A stretch of DNA of 64,000 nucleotides from positions 2,232,001 through 2,296,000 of the forward strand of contig NZ_CP078088.1 of the NCBI RefSeq assembly GCF_022701175.1, in the 5' to 3' direction. The number at the start of each line of letters is the position of its first letter. The first letter of the stretch is position 1. The position numbers and the translations under genes were made by a program. The notes under the pieces are model-generated. The model saw nothing but the letters and a program-made list of their open reading frames with translations. It was not told the origin of the DNA and searched no databases. Origin of the DNA: Allobaculum sp. Allo2. GTDB taxonomy: Bacteria; Bacillota_I; Bacilli_A; Erysipelotrichales; Erysipelotrichaceae. Shown piece by piece: positions 43,701 through 54,406 of this stretch.

Positions 43701-44378
43701 CTTTGTGTTTTCCAGAGCCTGGTCGCCTTTGCGCATGAAGGCATCCAGCTCACGGACGGATGCATAGGCATTGGCAAAGATGCTTGCCTTCTCATCCTGG
43801 CTCTTTGCGGAAGCGAAAATTTCCGGCAGCAGGAAGAAACCGCGAACAACCGATCCGGTTTTGTTAAAGCTGGAGTTGAGAAGATGCTTAATGTACATCG
43901 CAATAGGAATTACGATTCCAGAGCCCGTACCGCCGGCTAAGGAAGACACAATAATGACGCGGATCGCCTGGTTGCCAGCATCGCCGTTGAGCCGGAACAA
44001 TGTGTCGATCGCATCGTCGAGCGCACGCAGCTTGCCTTTGCTCATCGCTTCGTCCAGGGCCAGCCGGCTGATCGCACGAACCTGTCCTGCACCTTCTGTC
44101 GGTGTCTTGCTGTTCAGAATGGTATGAATGGGGAACCAGTCTTCACGGGCGTGTCTGTTGCGCTTGAGATAGTCTTCAATTTTATAAGGTGCCGATGTCT
44201 GAATCTGTACGACCGTGGCATCTTCTTCTTTTCTGTGTCTCAGATCATTCCGGTCTGTATCAATGCAGACAAACTGCAGGCGGTTTCTGTCTTTCAATGA
44301 CTTCGCCATCTTCGAAAGCTTCGTGCAGATCGTACTGCCCGCGCCGCCAAGTCCAATAATTACTGTTGGAGCAGTCAT
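40704..44378 (-). CDS. Tubulin-like (Tubulin_2-type) GTPase
   Basis: About 1,225 residues. The N-terminal 160 residues show the tubulin/FtsZ nucleotide site: GLGGAGST at 9-16 (first Gly loop), and SSLAGGTGSG at 145-154 (T4 glycine-rich loop). The rest is a long, mostly helical region. Such proteins (tubulin-like domain, PF13809-type) are large and unlike FtsZ. No TM or signal peptide. Two frame breaks near 43,000 and 42,430 are needed to join three open segments. Start MTAPTVIIGLGG follows AAAGGAGG. It lies directly downstream of the vWA gene. Polymerisation is not shown. Confidence 0.75.
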
Positions 44379-44553
44379 TCCATTTCCTCCTTTTTTCTTT
44401 TTCTCTTTGTAGTGCTGATTTTTATTTCTGACTGGCCAGGCCAGCCTGTGAAACCAATAGCGAAAATGCCCGTTCGTCTCAAGTCCGCTTCCGTTAATTT
44501 CCCTTAGAACATACGGCTTTACACAAGGCCTTCTGGATCCTGGACGGGCGGGT

Positions 44554-47214
44554 TTAAACCTTGTGAAGCCATTCCGGATCAGTGTTTTTGTTGGAAAATT
44601 TGAAGCTGACGGTGACATTGGGGTCGGTCATCACCTTAAGACCCTTAAGCACAAACGGTGTTTCATATCCGAACACAAGATTGATGACCTTTTCCGGATT
44701 CGTACCCAGCGAATAATTTTTATGGTTAAACGTAAAAGCGCATCGGTTGCAGAGGGCTTCTGGATTTTCCCAGCGAATGTTCCCGCCTTTAACCGCGGTG
44801 AACTGCAGGCTGAGTTCAGAAATAATTCCGTTTGTATTTCCTAATTCGAAATTCAGCGTTGCACTCTCGGGTTTAAACGGATTAATCCGGTCGCTGAAGG
44901 ACAGTTCGTAATCCTGCCGCGGACGGCCTCTTCCCTCCAGTCCCATCCTGATTCCGCGCCGATCCAGATAATGGCCTTTGGCGCTGACATATGTACCCCG
45001 TTTAAAACGCGGTTTGGTAATAAATTTATAGACAAGGAACAGGGTAAGAAGCGATGCCAGAACAATCAGGATGAATTTCAGTAAATACGCCCACAGAGAA
45101 AGCGGCATGATGCTGATCGCATCTTCTGTCTGGCCTTCTTCCTGCTGTCCGCTGGCCAGCGTAATGTCCAGGTCCACGTTCAGATCCAGGTCGTTGGGAA
45201 GGACGCTGGTTGCTGCGGGTCCGCCCAGATAGAAGCGGTAACACGATGGCTGCTCATCTTTGACTACATCAAATTCCAGCGACTGGAAGCAGACCCACCG
45301 AATGAGCTGATCGAGAAAATTCGGGGCGTGCTGGCTGGCTGTAAACGTAAAGCTGCTTACGCCTCTTTCCCATTCGTCTTCATTAAGATCTCTCAGTGAG
45401 CCGTCCTCTTCTTCGACCTGCACTTTGGCGAGAATATAGGCTTCGCTTCCCGAGCCTCTCTGGTTCGGATCGAACATGTAGGTTCGTTCGCCTTTTTATA
45501 CGTCTCCTCAGGATTCTGAAGCGTAATCATCAGATTCAGCGGCTCTGGTGCGACATAGCGAATTTCCACGTTGCCTTCCCCGCCTGCTGATAGCTGCCGT
45601 TATCGCGGGTGACTTTGAGGACAAGATTCTGAGTTGTCGATGTAATGCCCGATCCCTTCTGATCGGTCGCATAAGAAGGCGTCAGATTTACGACGCCGTC
45701 CTGGTCGCTCATTGAGATCTCCCAGTTCACCCCTTCGGTACCGGTGACTTCGAATGAGTAGGAATCAAAGGTATCCTTATTGATTCGGGTTCCATCCGGT
45801 GCCGAGACCGAAGCCTGCACAGGCTGCTCTCCGCTCAGCGTTCCCGGGTTGATATCGTATCCAGCCGGCTGCGAAAAGAGGACGGAGATCGGTGCGTCTT
45901 TACATCCAGTTTTGCCGATTCTCCCGTCATGTTGATATTTCCCGGAAGCCGGGCGACCGACTGAAGAGTGGCTTTGCCTGGTGCTAAATTCAGTTTTTCT
46001 CCGTTGGTGTACGTGACTGTGTTTCCGTCTTCATCCGTTACGGTCAGCGCAAATTCCGAACCTTTAAGAAGTTCCGACTGAGAAGGGTCAATCGGTGTTC
46101 CCGTAAGCGGGTCAAAGATCTGAATAACGACTGTACTTTCTCCGCCAGGAATGGATATGCCGTCCTGAATTTCTGTATCGGTAGTTACTTCGGATCCGCT
46201 GCGCAGAATCGTCCGGAATTCAATTCCGGGTTCTACATACACATCCACGTCATCGGACGTACTTTCGAATGTGTACTTTCCCGAAGAGAAAGGCTTCTTT
46301 GGATCCTTGGCTTCATACGTCACCACTTTGCCGTTCAGATTTGGAGCAATGGCACAACCCGAATTGCATTCCGGCTGCGGAGTCTTATCGTTTACCGAAA
46401 CCTCTACAGAGAAAGGCTTGGCCGGTACATCTTCGCCGTTGATTTTTGCGTTCGTTACTTCTGTCTGCTTGCCCTGAGCAAAAACGATGAATTTTGAAAT
46501 GGGTACGTCCGCCTGAAAGGAATAGGAGGAATCTCCCTGAAGCGTGACTTTCTGCAGGGAAAATACCTTCTGGGCAATTTCTGTCAGAGCACCCAGAATC
46601 GAACTCGTATCAATGTAGTACGCTTCGTAGCCGTCGTGACTCAGACTGATCTCCTCCGCATAGGACCCGATTCCCACATAGATCATATTGATGCCGTTCA
46701 CGCCCGCATATTTCTGGAAATCGGATCGAATCTCCTCATTGCTCAGTTCGGTTGTATCGTTGAAAAACGCACCGTCTGTCAAAATGACAAGCCATTTCTG
46801 CTGAGCTGTGGACTGTTTGAGGTTTTCGCCCGCGGCATCGACGGCCTGGATCGGCGTGCCGGATGTATCCTTCATGTCATTGATCCGTTTGACACGATCG
46901 GCTGGATCTTCCGTTCCCTTTAAAGTAAAGAAGTCATTTTTCGAATCGTTATCTTCGGCTTTGCTCATCGGAAAAACGTTCAGTGTATCTTCTTCACCCA
47001 TAAAGGCTGAAAAAACTTCCATTGCATATTTCGCCTGAGACCAGCTGTCCATCCGGGAATTGCTCATACTGCCGGAATCGTCGTAGACAACGTTGATCTG
47101 CGTCGTATCCTTGCTGGTTTCCATCGCGGAAATCGGTGCGGTCCAGAAGGACCCGAACACTGTGAAAGCAGCCAGCATTGAAGCGAATACTTTTTCCATT
47201 TTTTTAATGAACAT
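44554..47214 (-). CDS. Secreted vWA protein with C-terminal TM
   Basis: About 887 residues. A signal peptide (MLAAFTVFGSFWTAPISA) is followed by a von Willebrand A domain with a MIDAS motif DDSGS (residues 45-49) plus WLVILTDGAFF and the metal-site threonine region SGTPIQAVD. Immunoglobulin-like beta domains follow, then one TM (YLLKFILIVLASLLTLFLVYKFI) and a cytosolic beta-rich tail. Frame breaks near KLDVKDAPISVLFS, at QQAGGEGNVEI and at KKANEPTYMFDP are repaired by one base each. AAGGAAG precedes the start. It is the first gene of the tubulin-like module and may be its surface sensor or binder. Confidence 0.82.
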
Positions 47215-47644
47215 AGCTTTTCTTCCTTTCCATGAATGAAAACTTGCAGTTTAAGCCGACCTGAAAACCGATTTGCAGACTTGAGAAGGCTTGCCAGAAA
47301 ACGTATCTGCACTCATCGTGCGAAAAGAAGTCGATTTTCAGGCATGAAATCCGCTGGGTCCAAAAGCGGGCGCTGAGCAGTCGAACAATCGTAATTGTGC
47401 GTATTCAGCAAATAAAGGCGATTATTTTTGTTTCGTTTGAATATATCAATCTAACCTTTGCGTAAAAATATAGCTGTCCTACAAATTATAATCGGGTTCA
47501 CAAGGGCTTTGCCCGCCCATTTGCAGTATTGACAAACTGTGTGCAAATTAGAGCAAATTGTCGGAAGAATTGTCGAATTCATGTGAAATAATTTCGGCCT
47601 TTTTCCTGACTCCATCAAATCCTTCAATGCGCACAAAGGAGGGC
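47215..47644. other. Intergenic, no gene seen
   Basis: This upstream region of the vWA gene is AT-rich near 47400-47500. On the minus strand TATAAT occurs near 47488, without a clear -35 partner. No RNA gene or reliable coding frame is visible. Confidence 0.4.
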
Positions 47645-48004
47645 ATGACTGGATGGAGATGGACAGTATCCATATTTATTCTGTTTTCATTTCTGTCGAT
47701 TTCGATCCCGGGTTACTTGCCTCCTCTGTCGGAAACATCCAGGCAGCGTTTGCTTTTCATCCCCTCCTTTTTCTTCCAGTCCGCCTTTTTCCTGAACAAT
47801 CGAATTTTACCGAACCGAATTGGCTGCCCGGACGAGGGGAGAATTTTCATAAAGCGCGAGGACGAAACAGATACGAAACAGGATCGAAAGAAGATCCGAA
47901 AGAAGAAAACGGGATTCTGCCTTTTTCGGCCCCTCGAAAATGCATTAGATAATCCTAACTATTTTTCAATTTCCTGTTTGACTTTGTCGAGAGGGCTTTG
48001 GTAA
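47645..48004 (+). CDS. Possible small membrane protein
   Basis: A 119-residue open frame starting MTGWRWTVSIFILFSFLSI, preceded by AAAGGAGGG. The N-terminal hydrophobic stretch could be a signal or TM, and the C-half is Lys/Arg-rich. There is no family match, and a second frame over the same DNA is also open, so this may not be a real gene. Confidence 0.3.
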   Translation: MTGWRWTVSIFILFSFLSISIPGYLPPLSETSRQRLLFIPSFFFQSAFFLNNRILPNRIGCPDEGRIFIKREDETDTKQDRKKIRKKKTGFCLFRPLENALDNPNYFSISCLTLSRGLW

Positions 48005-48026
48005 TATAAACGAGCGTTAAGCGAAC

Positions 48027-48116
48027 GGAGTCGTGTCCGAGCGGTTTAAGGTGCAGTCTTGGAAAGGCTGTGTAGGCGAAAGCTTACCCAGGGTTCGAAT
48101 CCCTGCGACTCCGCCA
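48027..48116 (+). tRNA. tRNA-Ser (GGA)
   Basis: Acceptor GGAGTCG/CGACTCC, a long variable arm typical of serine tRNAs, T-loop GGTTCGAATCC, and an anticodon loop TTGGAAA giving anticodon GGA, which reads UCC/UCU. The CCA end is encoded at 48114-48116. It lies alone between two protein genes and is followed by a terminator. Confidence 0.95.
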
Positions 48117-48128
48117 TTGAAAACAATC

Positions 48129-48167
48129 CGAACCGGGATTTCTTAAAGAAATTCCGGTTCGTTTTTT
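48129..48167 (+). terminator. Terminator of tRNA-Ser
   Basis: The CGAACCGG/CCGGTTCG stem, with further GATTTC/GAAATT pairing, is followed by six T's. Confidence 0.9.
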
Positions 48168-48295
48168 ATGGTTTTCCTTTTTCCTGTCTGACATTTTTCT
48201 TTGTCTGTATGATTTTCATGGATTCAGTCCTGTCCAAAGGAAACGTCCTGGAGTCTACATTGAATTTGACCGGCTTCTTCTCCTTCCGTACCATA

Positions 48296-48367
48296 TTATT
48301 TTGTAAAAGAAACTCCGGATTATTCTGTAAAAGAAACTCCGGATTATTCTGTAAAAGAAACACCGGC
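48296..48367. repeat. 24-bp tandem repeat, three copies
   Basis: Three near-identical units of TTATTCTGTAAAAGAAACTC plus CGGA run in tandem; the first and third copies have one or two changes. On the minus strand the unit encodes NPEFLLQN in an open 65-residue frame, and on the plus strand GLFCKRNS. The reading-frame-length unit suggests a repeated peptide, but no gene is convincing here. Confidence 0.85.
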
Positions 48368-48548
48368 TTTTTCTGGATTCAACAGAACTCACGAAGTCTT
48401 TTTCTCTATTACCGGCTGAAAATCGGACTCGATTTCTCCGATCTCTTTTAAAATGATCCCTTTAAAGCATTTCTAAAGCGTTTCTTCACTCGATAACGGT
48501 TCATTCCCGCTTTGCGGATGCTTCTCATCCCGACTGGAGGATTCTACG

Positions 48549-50338
48549 ATGAGCAAATCCATGCGCGGACTGTGGATCTGGACATCTCTGTTCTTTTCCC
48601 TGTTTGCTTCCTGGCCAAAACTGATGGAGTACGGATTATCTCCGTTTTTTAAATCCTATGTTTTATGGCTTCTTTTTATAGCCTTCTTTTTCTGGCTATT
48701 GCCTTTCTCTTTACCGTCCTGAACAGAAAGTTCAATCTGCGCTCGAGGCGATCCCTTCTGGTTCATTCATCCACAACAAAAAACAGGAACGCTTTCTGTT
48801 CTGGAGCGTCCTGCTGCTGATGATTGTGACCTGGATGCCGGCGTTCCTGGCGTTTTTCCCAGGAACCTTTGGCGCGGATGCCCCGATCCAGCTGGCGATG
48901 TATAACGGCGATCTGCCGTTCACGACGCATCATCCGTGGCTTCATACCCTTCTGCTTGGCTCCCTGCTCCGACTCGGAAACATTCTCTTTCACAACCCGA
49001 ACGCAGGGACCGGTATTTACATTTTCTTCTTTCAGATCGTGTTCTGCGCCTATGCGATCGCCAAAGCGATGCTGTATCTCTATCGAAAAGGCCTCAACGC
49101 CTGGATTCTGATCACGACTTCCTTTTTATGGCCGTCTCGCCTTTCTCGCAGATGCTCGTGTGCTATACGACCAAGGATATAATGTTCGCTCCGGCTCTCC
49201 TTTTATTTATTGTTTCGATCTGCTCGCTTCTCTTCCCGCCAAAGCCCTCCGAAAGCGCCAGAGCCGATCTTTCCTCACCTGCAGAAAATCCAAAGGCTGT
49301 TCGGGAGAAAGACAGATCTGCAGCGTCGTCTTCCCTTCTGAAAAAGACAGCCGAGATTATCGGCTGGGGCGTTCTCATGTGTCTTTTGCGCAATCAGGGG
49401 TTATACCTGGCCATACTCGGTCTGATCCTTCTCTTCTTTGTCTATCTAAAAGACAGAAAGAAGCGCATTGTTCAGCTTTTTATGATTTCTCAGGTTTCCA
49501 TACTTGTTTTGGGCTGGCTGCTTACTTCCCTTGTCCCTTCCATTGCCGGCATCAAGATTAACAATCCCCGGGAAATGCTTGCTCTGCCGATTCATCAGCT
49601 TGCCTTTGAACTGAACCGCAACGATCAGATCGAAGAGAAGTTCATTTCCAAAGAAGACGAGGCTCTCGCCTACAGCTATTTCGATGACTTTACGCCCGAT
49701 CAGCTGGATCCGTTCAGTGCAGACAGTTCCAAGGATCTTTTTACAACGAAAAGTTCTCCGAAAATCCGGGACAGTTTATTTCCCTGTATTTGCGGGTACT
49801 GACAACAGACTGGCGCGGCGCGATTCAGGCAGCCGCCTATCTGACCGCTCCCTATTTCGATATGCGCTATGGAGAGTACAATGCGCTCTCTGTTATGACG
49901 AGCTACGAAGACTACGCGGATAAGCAGCATATCGCTTCCTATTCTCTGCTTCCCGGCTACCGCGACAAACTGCGCGGCATTGCAATGCAGTCGGCCACCT
50001 TTGACAACTGTCCGCTGTGGCTGCGTTTCTTTGACCCCGGCATTACCCTTTATCTGGTGATCTTCCTTCTTGGCTATGCTATTTTCTTCCGAAGCAAGTT
50101 TGCGGCAACCGCGTGCCTCTATACCGTTCTGTATATTCTGACCATGCTGCTTGGGCCTGTTTCCCTGCTGCGCTATTCCTTTATCTATACGTATCAGTGG
50201 CCGTTCCTTCTTGGCGTTCTGCTTTTGAGCGCTCTGTCCCGCAAGCCAAAAGAAAACAGCCCGTATAAAACGGACCGTACGCAAATCGGCTGCCGATCCA
50301 GCCGCTGCCGCTTCCAAAGCGGCTATCTAATCTTCTGA
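48549..50338 (+). CDS. DUF6020-type polytopic membrane protein
   Basis: About 597 residues with about twelve TM segments. The conserved start WMPAFLAFFPGTFGADAPIQ and HHPWLHTLLLG match DUF6020, a GT-C-like membrane glycosyltransferase-type family in Firmicutes. A large extracytoplasmic loop (NNPREMLALPIHQ to LRGIAMQSATFDN) precedes the last TM helices. Four frameshifts are inferred, after FWLLPFSL, near the QERFLFWS region, at FLWLAVSPFSQ, and at DLFYNEKFSEN; each is consistent with a homopolymer loss. GGAGGA precedes the start. Substrate unknown; cell-surface glycan work is likely by family. Confidence 0.8.
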
Positions 50339-50370
50339 TTTTTCAAACCCAGTACAGGCATTCCTCAAAT

Positions 50371-50410
50371 AAAAGGCAGGTGTCGACTTTATCGTCGGTA
50401 CCTGCCTTTT
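50371..50410. terminator. Bidirectional terminator
   Basis: AAAAGGCAGGT (50371-50381) pairs with ACCTGCCTTTT (50400-50410), with a CGAC/GTCG inner stem. It serves the membrane gene on plus and the DUF1653 gene on minus. Confidence 0.85.
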
Positions 50411-50412
50411 CA

Positions 50413-50676
50413 TTACGAATGTCTGGCTGTCGACTCCACCTTCTGGAGTTCAAAGCGCCAGGTCTGTTTCATTTCTGGATATTTTTCATGATCCACCGGG
50501 GAAGCAAACTCATCCAGTTCGCGTACCCACAGTGAACCGTCTCCATACAGCTGGCGGTAGATCACCATTTCCTTAGCGGAATCCGCGTTTCGGGCAATGG
50601 CTTCGACCAGATACAGATCGCCTTTGAAATGACGATAGATTCGGCCAGGGTAAATTGTCTGTTTCTTTGTTTCCAT
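50413..50676 (-). CDS. DUF1653 protein
   Basis: An 87-residue cytosolic protein with an intact frame. YPGRIYRHFKGDLYLVEAIA, MVIYRQLYGDGSLWVREL and the C-terminal FEL pattern match DUF1653, a small beta-rich domain of unknown role. Start METKKQTIY is chosen because AAGGAG lies 8 nt upstream; an in-frame GTG three codons earlier is possible. Confidence 0.9.
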   Translation of the reverse strand: METKKQTIYPGRIYRHFKGDLYLVEAIARNADSAKEMVIYRQLYGDGSLWVRELDEFASPVDHEKYPEMKQTWRFELQKVESTARHS

Positions 50677-50769
50677 ACATGTCACTCCTTAAATCCTGAA
50701 CTGCCTGATCCAGACATTTACGCTTTTACAGGCAAATTCATTACTTAACTTAAAACGAATTTTCACGCT

Positions 50770-51916
50770 CTATCCATAGACCTTTTCCGGCTGAAAGAGC
50801 ATCTTGATGCCCTTCCACAGCCATTTCACAATCCAGGAAAGAATAAAGGAAAGCACGAAGAGAATCGCCTCCATGCAAAGGGTATAGAGCAGACTGAAAG
50901 CGAAACCGTTGCTTTTCAAAATCAGATTTTGCAGAGACTGAGTAAATCCTACGCTGGTCAGAATGCGCAAAATGGGAAAGTGAACAATATAGATCAGAAA
51001 AGAATACGAAGCGGCTGCACAGATCATCGATTCTGCACCCGCTTCAACCGCTTTTTAGCGCCTTTTCTGGGGCGAATGGCTGCCAGACCAAAAATCAGAA
51101 TGAGTGCCGAGGCCAGCATGCCCCAGGCGGAATACCAGTACAGCGCGCTCGCATCGCCCGGATCTGCCGCAAAATGTTTCATCTGGACCCTGGCCCGCGC
51201 CAGATTCAGGAAAACGAAACCGGCCAGTGCCGCAGCGGCAGTGATCCAGCCGTGAAAGTGTTTTCGATTTCGATACAGAATATGTCCCCAGATCACTTCG
51301 ATGGAAGCCGGAATGGCTGCTCGGAACAGATAGTGAGAAAAGCCGGCGAGATGGTTGGACGTCAGATCGTTCACAATAAAGAACCCTAACGTAGCAGCCA
51401 TAAAAAGAATGGTGGCGACTCGGGATCGATCCAGCCCGTCCGCAATCCATTTCAAAACCGGAAAGAACAGAAAGACGAGCAGATTGACGTACAAATACCA
51501 CAGATGATCCATGCCGATTACACCGTTTCGCCATTGCAGAAAATCATTCAATACCGCCGGAATATCCGAAGGGACAAATCCGGGCAGGGGCAGACTGTTC
51601 ATCGCAATGCCGAGCAGACTCGCCAGAACGAGCGGAATAAAAATCCGGGTAAACCCTCGCTTGAGCGTTTTGCCATACGTACTGGAAAACAGAAAACAGC
51701 CGATGACCATCCAGAAAATACCAACGCCATCCGCTGCCAGGCAGGCAATAAAGACACGGCCAAAAGCCGGTTCGCCGTTAATGATCACTGGCGGATACGA
51801 ATGACAGAGCAGAACGATCAGACAGGCGATCAGCCGAACCAGTTCTACGCGGGCATCTCGGCCCCTTTTCTTTTTGGCCTGGATCGAGTCAGAGCCATTG
51901 TAGTGGATTGTGTCAT
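50770..51916 (-). CDS. Acyltransferase 3 family membrane protein
   Basis: About 382 residues with about ten TM segments. The N-terminal ARVELVRLIACLIVLLCHS contains the conserved His and Arg of OafA/OatA-like acyltransferases, which move acyl groups onto cell-surface polymers such as peptidoglycan or teichoic acid. FIPLVLASLLG and MDHLWYLYVNLLVFLFFP are typical internal helices. Breaks at A5 (RPKKKRGRDARVEL) and near QNRMICAAASYSF are repaired by one base each. Start MTQSTTMAL follows AGGAGG. Confidence 0.88.
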
Positions 51917-52093
51917 TTTTAAACCTCCTGCAAATCGTAAACGATCGGCTTTATTGTAACGGACTGAGCAGACAATTGACGAATTCTTAAAAATCGGGCA
52001 TTTCAAATAGTCGAACGCAAAAGATCCTCTGACAAAGTCCATTCCTTTTCCCTCGATTTTTCTGGTCCGTATTCATCGCCGTTTCTTATGACC

Positions 52094-52139
52094 AAAAAAA
52101 AGAAGAGCTGTCCCCTTACGTACAGTATCTCTTCTTTTT
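52094..52139 (-). terminator. Terminator of zinc-ribbon/FHA operon
   Basis: On the minus strand AAAAGAAGAG...CTCTTCTTTT, with inner CTGT/ACAG pairing, is followed by a run of eight T's, just beyond the zinc-ribbon stop at 52161. Confidence 0.8.
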
Positions 52140-52160
52140 CTGTCCGATTTGCGAAACCCG

Positions 52161-52666
52161 TTATTCTTCGCAGGACTCTCCGCAGTTGCCGCAGAAACGG
52201 GCATCCAGCGGAAGTTTGGTGCCACAGAACGGGCAGTATTTAAACGTCATCGGCTGCTCGAACGGGTCTGAACGGTTTGAATCGCCGTTTCCGGTTTTGT
52301 TTCTGGAATCCAGATCTTCACACGGGCTGAGACTTTCGAGTCCATCTAAACTGTCCAGACTCTCAAGATTATCGAGACTGTCCAGATCGATTGAGCGAAG
52401 CTGGTCAAATATGCCGCCGGTTGAAGCGGCAGGTTCCGGTTTTGGCAGGTCCATCGTCTCAGTATGACGATCCCGCAGTTTGAGCTGTTCTTTAAGATGC
52501 GTAATCTGATCAAAATAAAGAATCAGTTCTGGCGTCGGTTCTTCGAAACGATTTTCATAAAACGCTTTGCCCAGTTCCCGGTACGCCGCATCGAGGGCTT
52601 CCAGAGACGATTCCCTTGATCGGCTTTTGGCATTCGAATAAAAACTGTTTTATTATTTCCGCTCAT
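52161..52666 (-). CDS. Zinc-ribbon protein with Leu/Asp/Ser repeats
   Basis: About 168 residues. A charged helical N-half (SSLEALDAAYRELGKAFYEN) is followed by a repeat stretch of SLD/LES units (LDSLDNLESLDSLDGLESL) and a C-terminal zinc ribbon (CPFCGTKL...ARFCGNCGES). A T5 break near VFYSNAKSRS is repaired by one T. Its ATG overlaps the previous stop as ATGA. It lies at the end of the second T7SS locus and may be a scaffold or regulator; the family is not recognised. Confidence 0.75.
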
Positions 52667-52982
52667 AGTCTTACTCCCAGTACAATCGCAAATTCGCGCT
52701 GCTTCAAATAGATCGCCGTATCCCGCCCAAGGTAATATCGACGATGTTTCCCCAGCGGCTGCCCGCTTTCTAAAAAGACAGCCCGGTTTTCAAACGGCTC
52801 AATTCCATACATGCCCAGATCACAATCGTAAAAATGCCGACAGACGCCTTTTCGCTCTGTTCCAGAACGACTTCCGGCTCTTCCTCCATCTCCACGAACA
52901 CTTCTTCCAGATGGTGCAGCAGAACCGCTTCTCCCTTATGGAATGAGTCTGTGCCGATCAATACGCCTTCAAATCGGTTCAT
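52663..52982 (-). CDS. Small beta-rich protein of the FHA operon
   Basis: About 106 residues, starting MNRFEGVLIGTDSF after AAGGAGGA and ending IVLGVRL, with a stop that overlaps the zinc-ribbon start. It overlaps the FHA protein end by 14 bases. A T5 break at GIFYDCDLGMYGIEPF is repaired by one T. No recognised domain and no TM. It is tightly packed in the operon, so it probably works with the FHA protein. Confidence 0.7.
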
Positions 52983-53919
52983 GACGCAAATCCTCCTTGC
53001 TTTGTTCAAGCTGGAACAGCTGATTGGAGCCAAGGCGAAGAATCTGTCCGTCTCGGATTTCCGATTTCTGCGTGACGGGCTGATAATTGACAAACGTCTT
53101 GGAAGAAGAATTGAGATCTTCCACCATAACGCGATTCTCTTCCAGCGTCAGCCGGGCATGCCGCTCAGAGAGTGTCGTATCAAAATCGATGACAAAGTCG
53201 CTTTGCCTTCCGCATCCGATCAGCAGCTCTTTTGCAGGCGAATCTGAATGCCCGTATTCATATGACGCAAAAACCAGTTTGACCGGGAACGCACGATCGG
53301 TTCGGGCTCTGGGATGGAATCGGAATTTTGTACCATACCATCGTCAGAACTTTTCGGTATTTCAGCGAGCACTTCGACAGCTTCGGCAGCTTCGGCGGCT
53401 TCCTCTGGGGCTGGATCGGTTCTGAAGTCCAGCAAGTCATCCAGATCTCGCATAGCCGTATCTTCCGCCTTTTTTCCTCGACTTCCTGATAATTTTGTTC
53501 CTGCTGAGTTTCGACAGGATCCGCTTTATCCTGCACGATGGTTTCTGCTGGACGTTCCGGTATGATTTCTGGAGCCTTCTTGCTCAAAAGGTCCGTCTCC
53601 ACTTTGGAATCTGAGGAAAATTCCCGGAACATCTGATCAAAGATGTCTTTTTGGATGACGTGGTTTCGTTTTTTGCGGATTCGAAAGCTGGAAAACCGGC
53701 AGGCTTTTCTTCCGGAAAAACGAACGGTTCGGGTTCGGTCTGGGAATGGATGTTTGAGAAATCGCCGCCGCAGATTTCCTTTTCTTCGCTGTCTACGGCT
53801 TTATGTCGAATGGGATCGCTGGCTGTTCTGGGAACCACGATCGGAATCAGCCCGCTAATACGGGCGGAAACCGGCGGGATATCCAGTGACGAAACAGAAA
53901 TCCACTTTGCTTTTTTCAT
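52969..53919 (-). CDS. FHA-domain protein with charged linker
   Basis: About 317 residues. Start MKKAKWISVSSLD follows AAGGAAGG. A beta-rich start is followed by a long Glu/Pro/Ala-rich linker (AEAAEAVEVLAEIP), then a C-terminal FHA domain: LIGCGRQSDFVIDF, LSERHARLTLEENRVMVEDL and SSSKTFVN. The usual N-G after the third strand is less clear. Three homopolymer breaks in the linker are repaired by one base each. It is a likely phosphothreonine reader for the kinases of this island. It precedes a hairpin at 53987-54020. Confidence 0.8.
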
Positions 53920-53986
53920 GTGTCCTTCCTTATGGCTTATCGTGGTCTGCCTATCCTTTTTCGGATTCCAAAGAAGGGGCAGATAT

Positions 53987-54020
53987 ACGAAACGTGGCTC
54001 GCTGTCGAACCACGTTTCGT
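53987..54020. repeat. Perfect 11-bp inverted repeat
   Basis: ACGAAACGTGG pairs with CCACGTTTCGT around a 12-base loop, between the coiled-coil gene and the FHA gene. It lacks a clear T run, so it may be an attenuator or binding site rather than a terminator. Confidence 0.6.
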
Positions 54021-54118
54021 CAGGTGCGATCCAGTCGGGCTGTACCCGGCGGATCGCTGAAACAAATTATGGATGCCGTTTTTTCGTCCTGGCTCGACGT
54101 CATTTTGAAAAAACGGTT

Positions 54119-54406
54119 TTATTTCATTTGTCGCTGAAGATCCAGAGCGCTTTCTTCACATCGTTTCAGACTCTCTTCCAGATCCTGAAGGGTACGGGTC
54201 ATTGCCGATTCGTAGTCTTCGAGGAGCTGCTGGAGCTTCTGATTTTCCTGTATCAGCGTTTCGCACGGATGGGCAGCCGCGTGGAGTTCAGGTGACTGTC
54301 TCAGATTTGCGATGATGGAAAGAAGAAGGTTTCTCTCCTGCAGAAGAGTCTCTCTGGAGCGATGGAGCTGTCGTGCCGAGGTTCGAATTTTATCCGAAGA
54401 TCGCAT
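54119..54406 (-). CDS. Coiled-coil protein
   Basis: A 95-residue protein, almost entirely coiled coil (LLLSIIANLRQSPEL, LIQENQKLQQLLEDYESAM, LEESLKRCEESAL). It starts MRSSDKIRTSAR, overlapping the upstream helical gene by 17 bases. It is probably a partner or chaperone of the adjacent WXG/LXG-type proteins; there is no family match. Confidence 0.65.
   Translation of the reverse strand: MRSSDKIRTSARQLHRSRETLLQERNLLLSIIANLRQSPELHAAAHPCETLIQENQKLQQLLEDYESAMTRTLQDLEESLKRCEESALDLQRQMK

Noticed and set aside
47558..48004. Longer version of the small membrane frame with an earlier start
   Set aside because: The upstream start lacks a ribosome site, while the start at 47645 has AAAGGAGGG.
48296..48367. 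CRISPR array
   Set aside because: Units are directly joined with no spacers and no cas genes are nearby.
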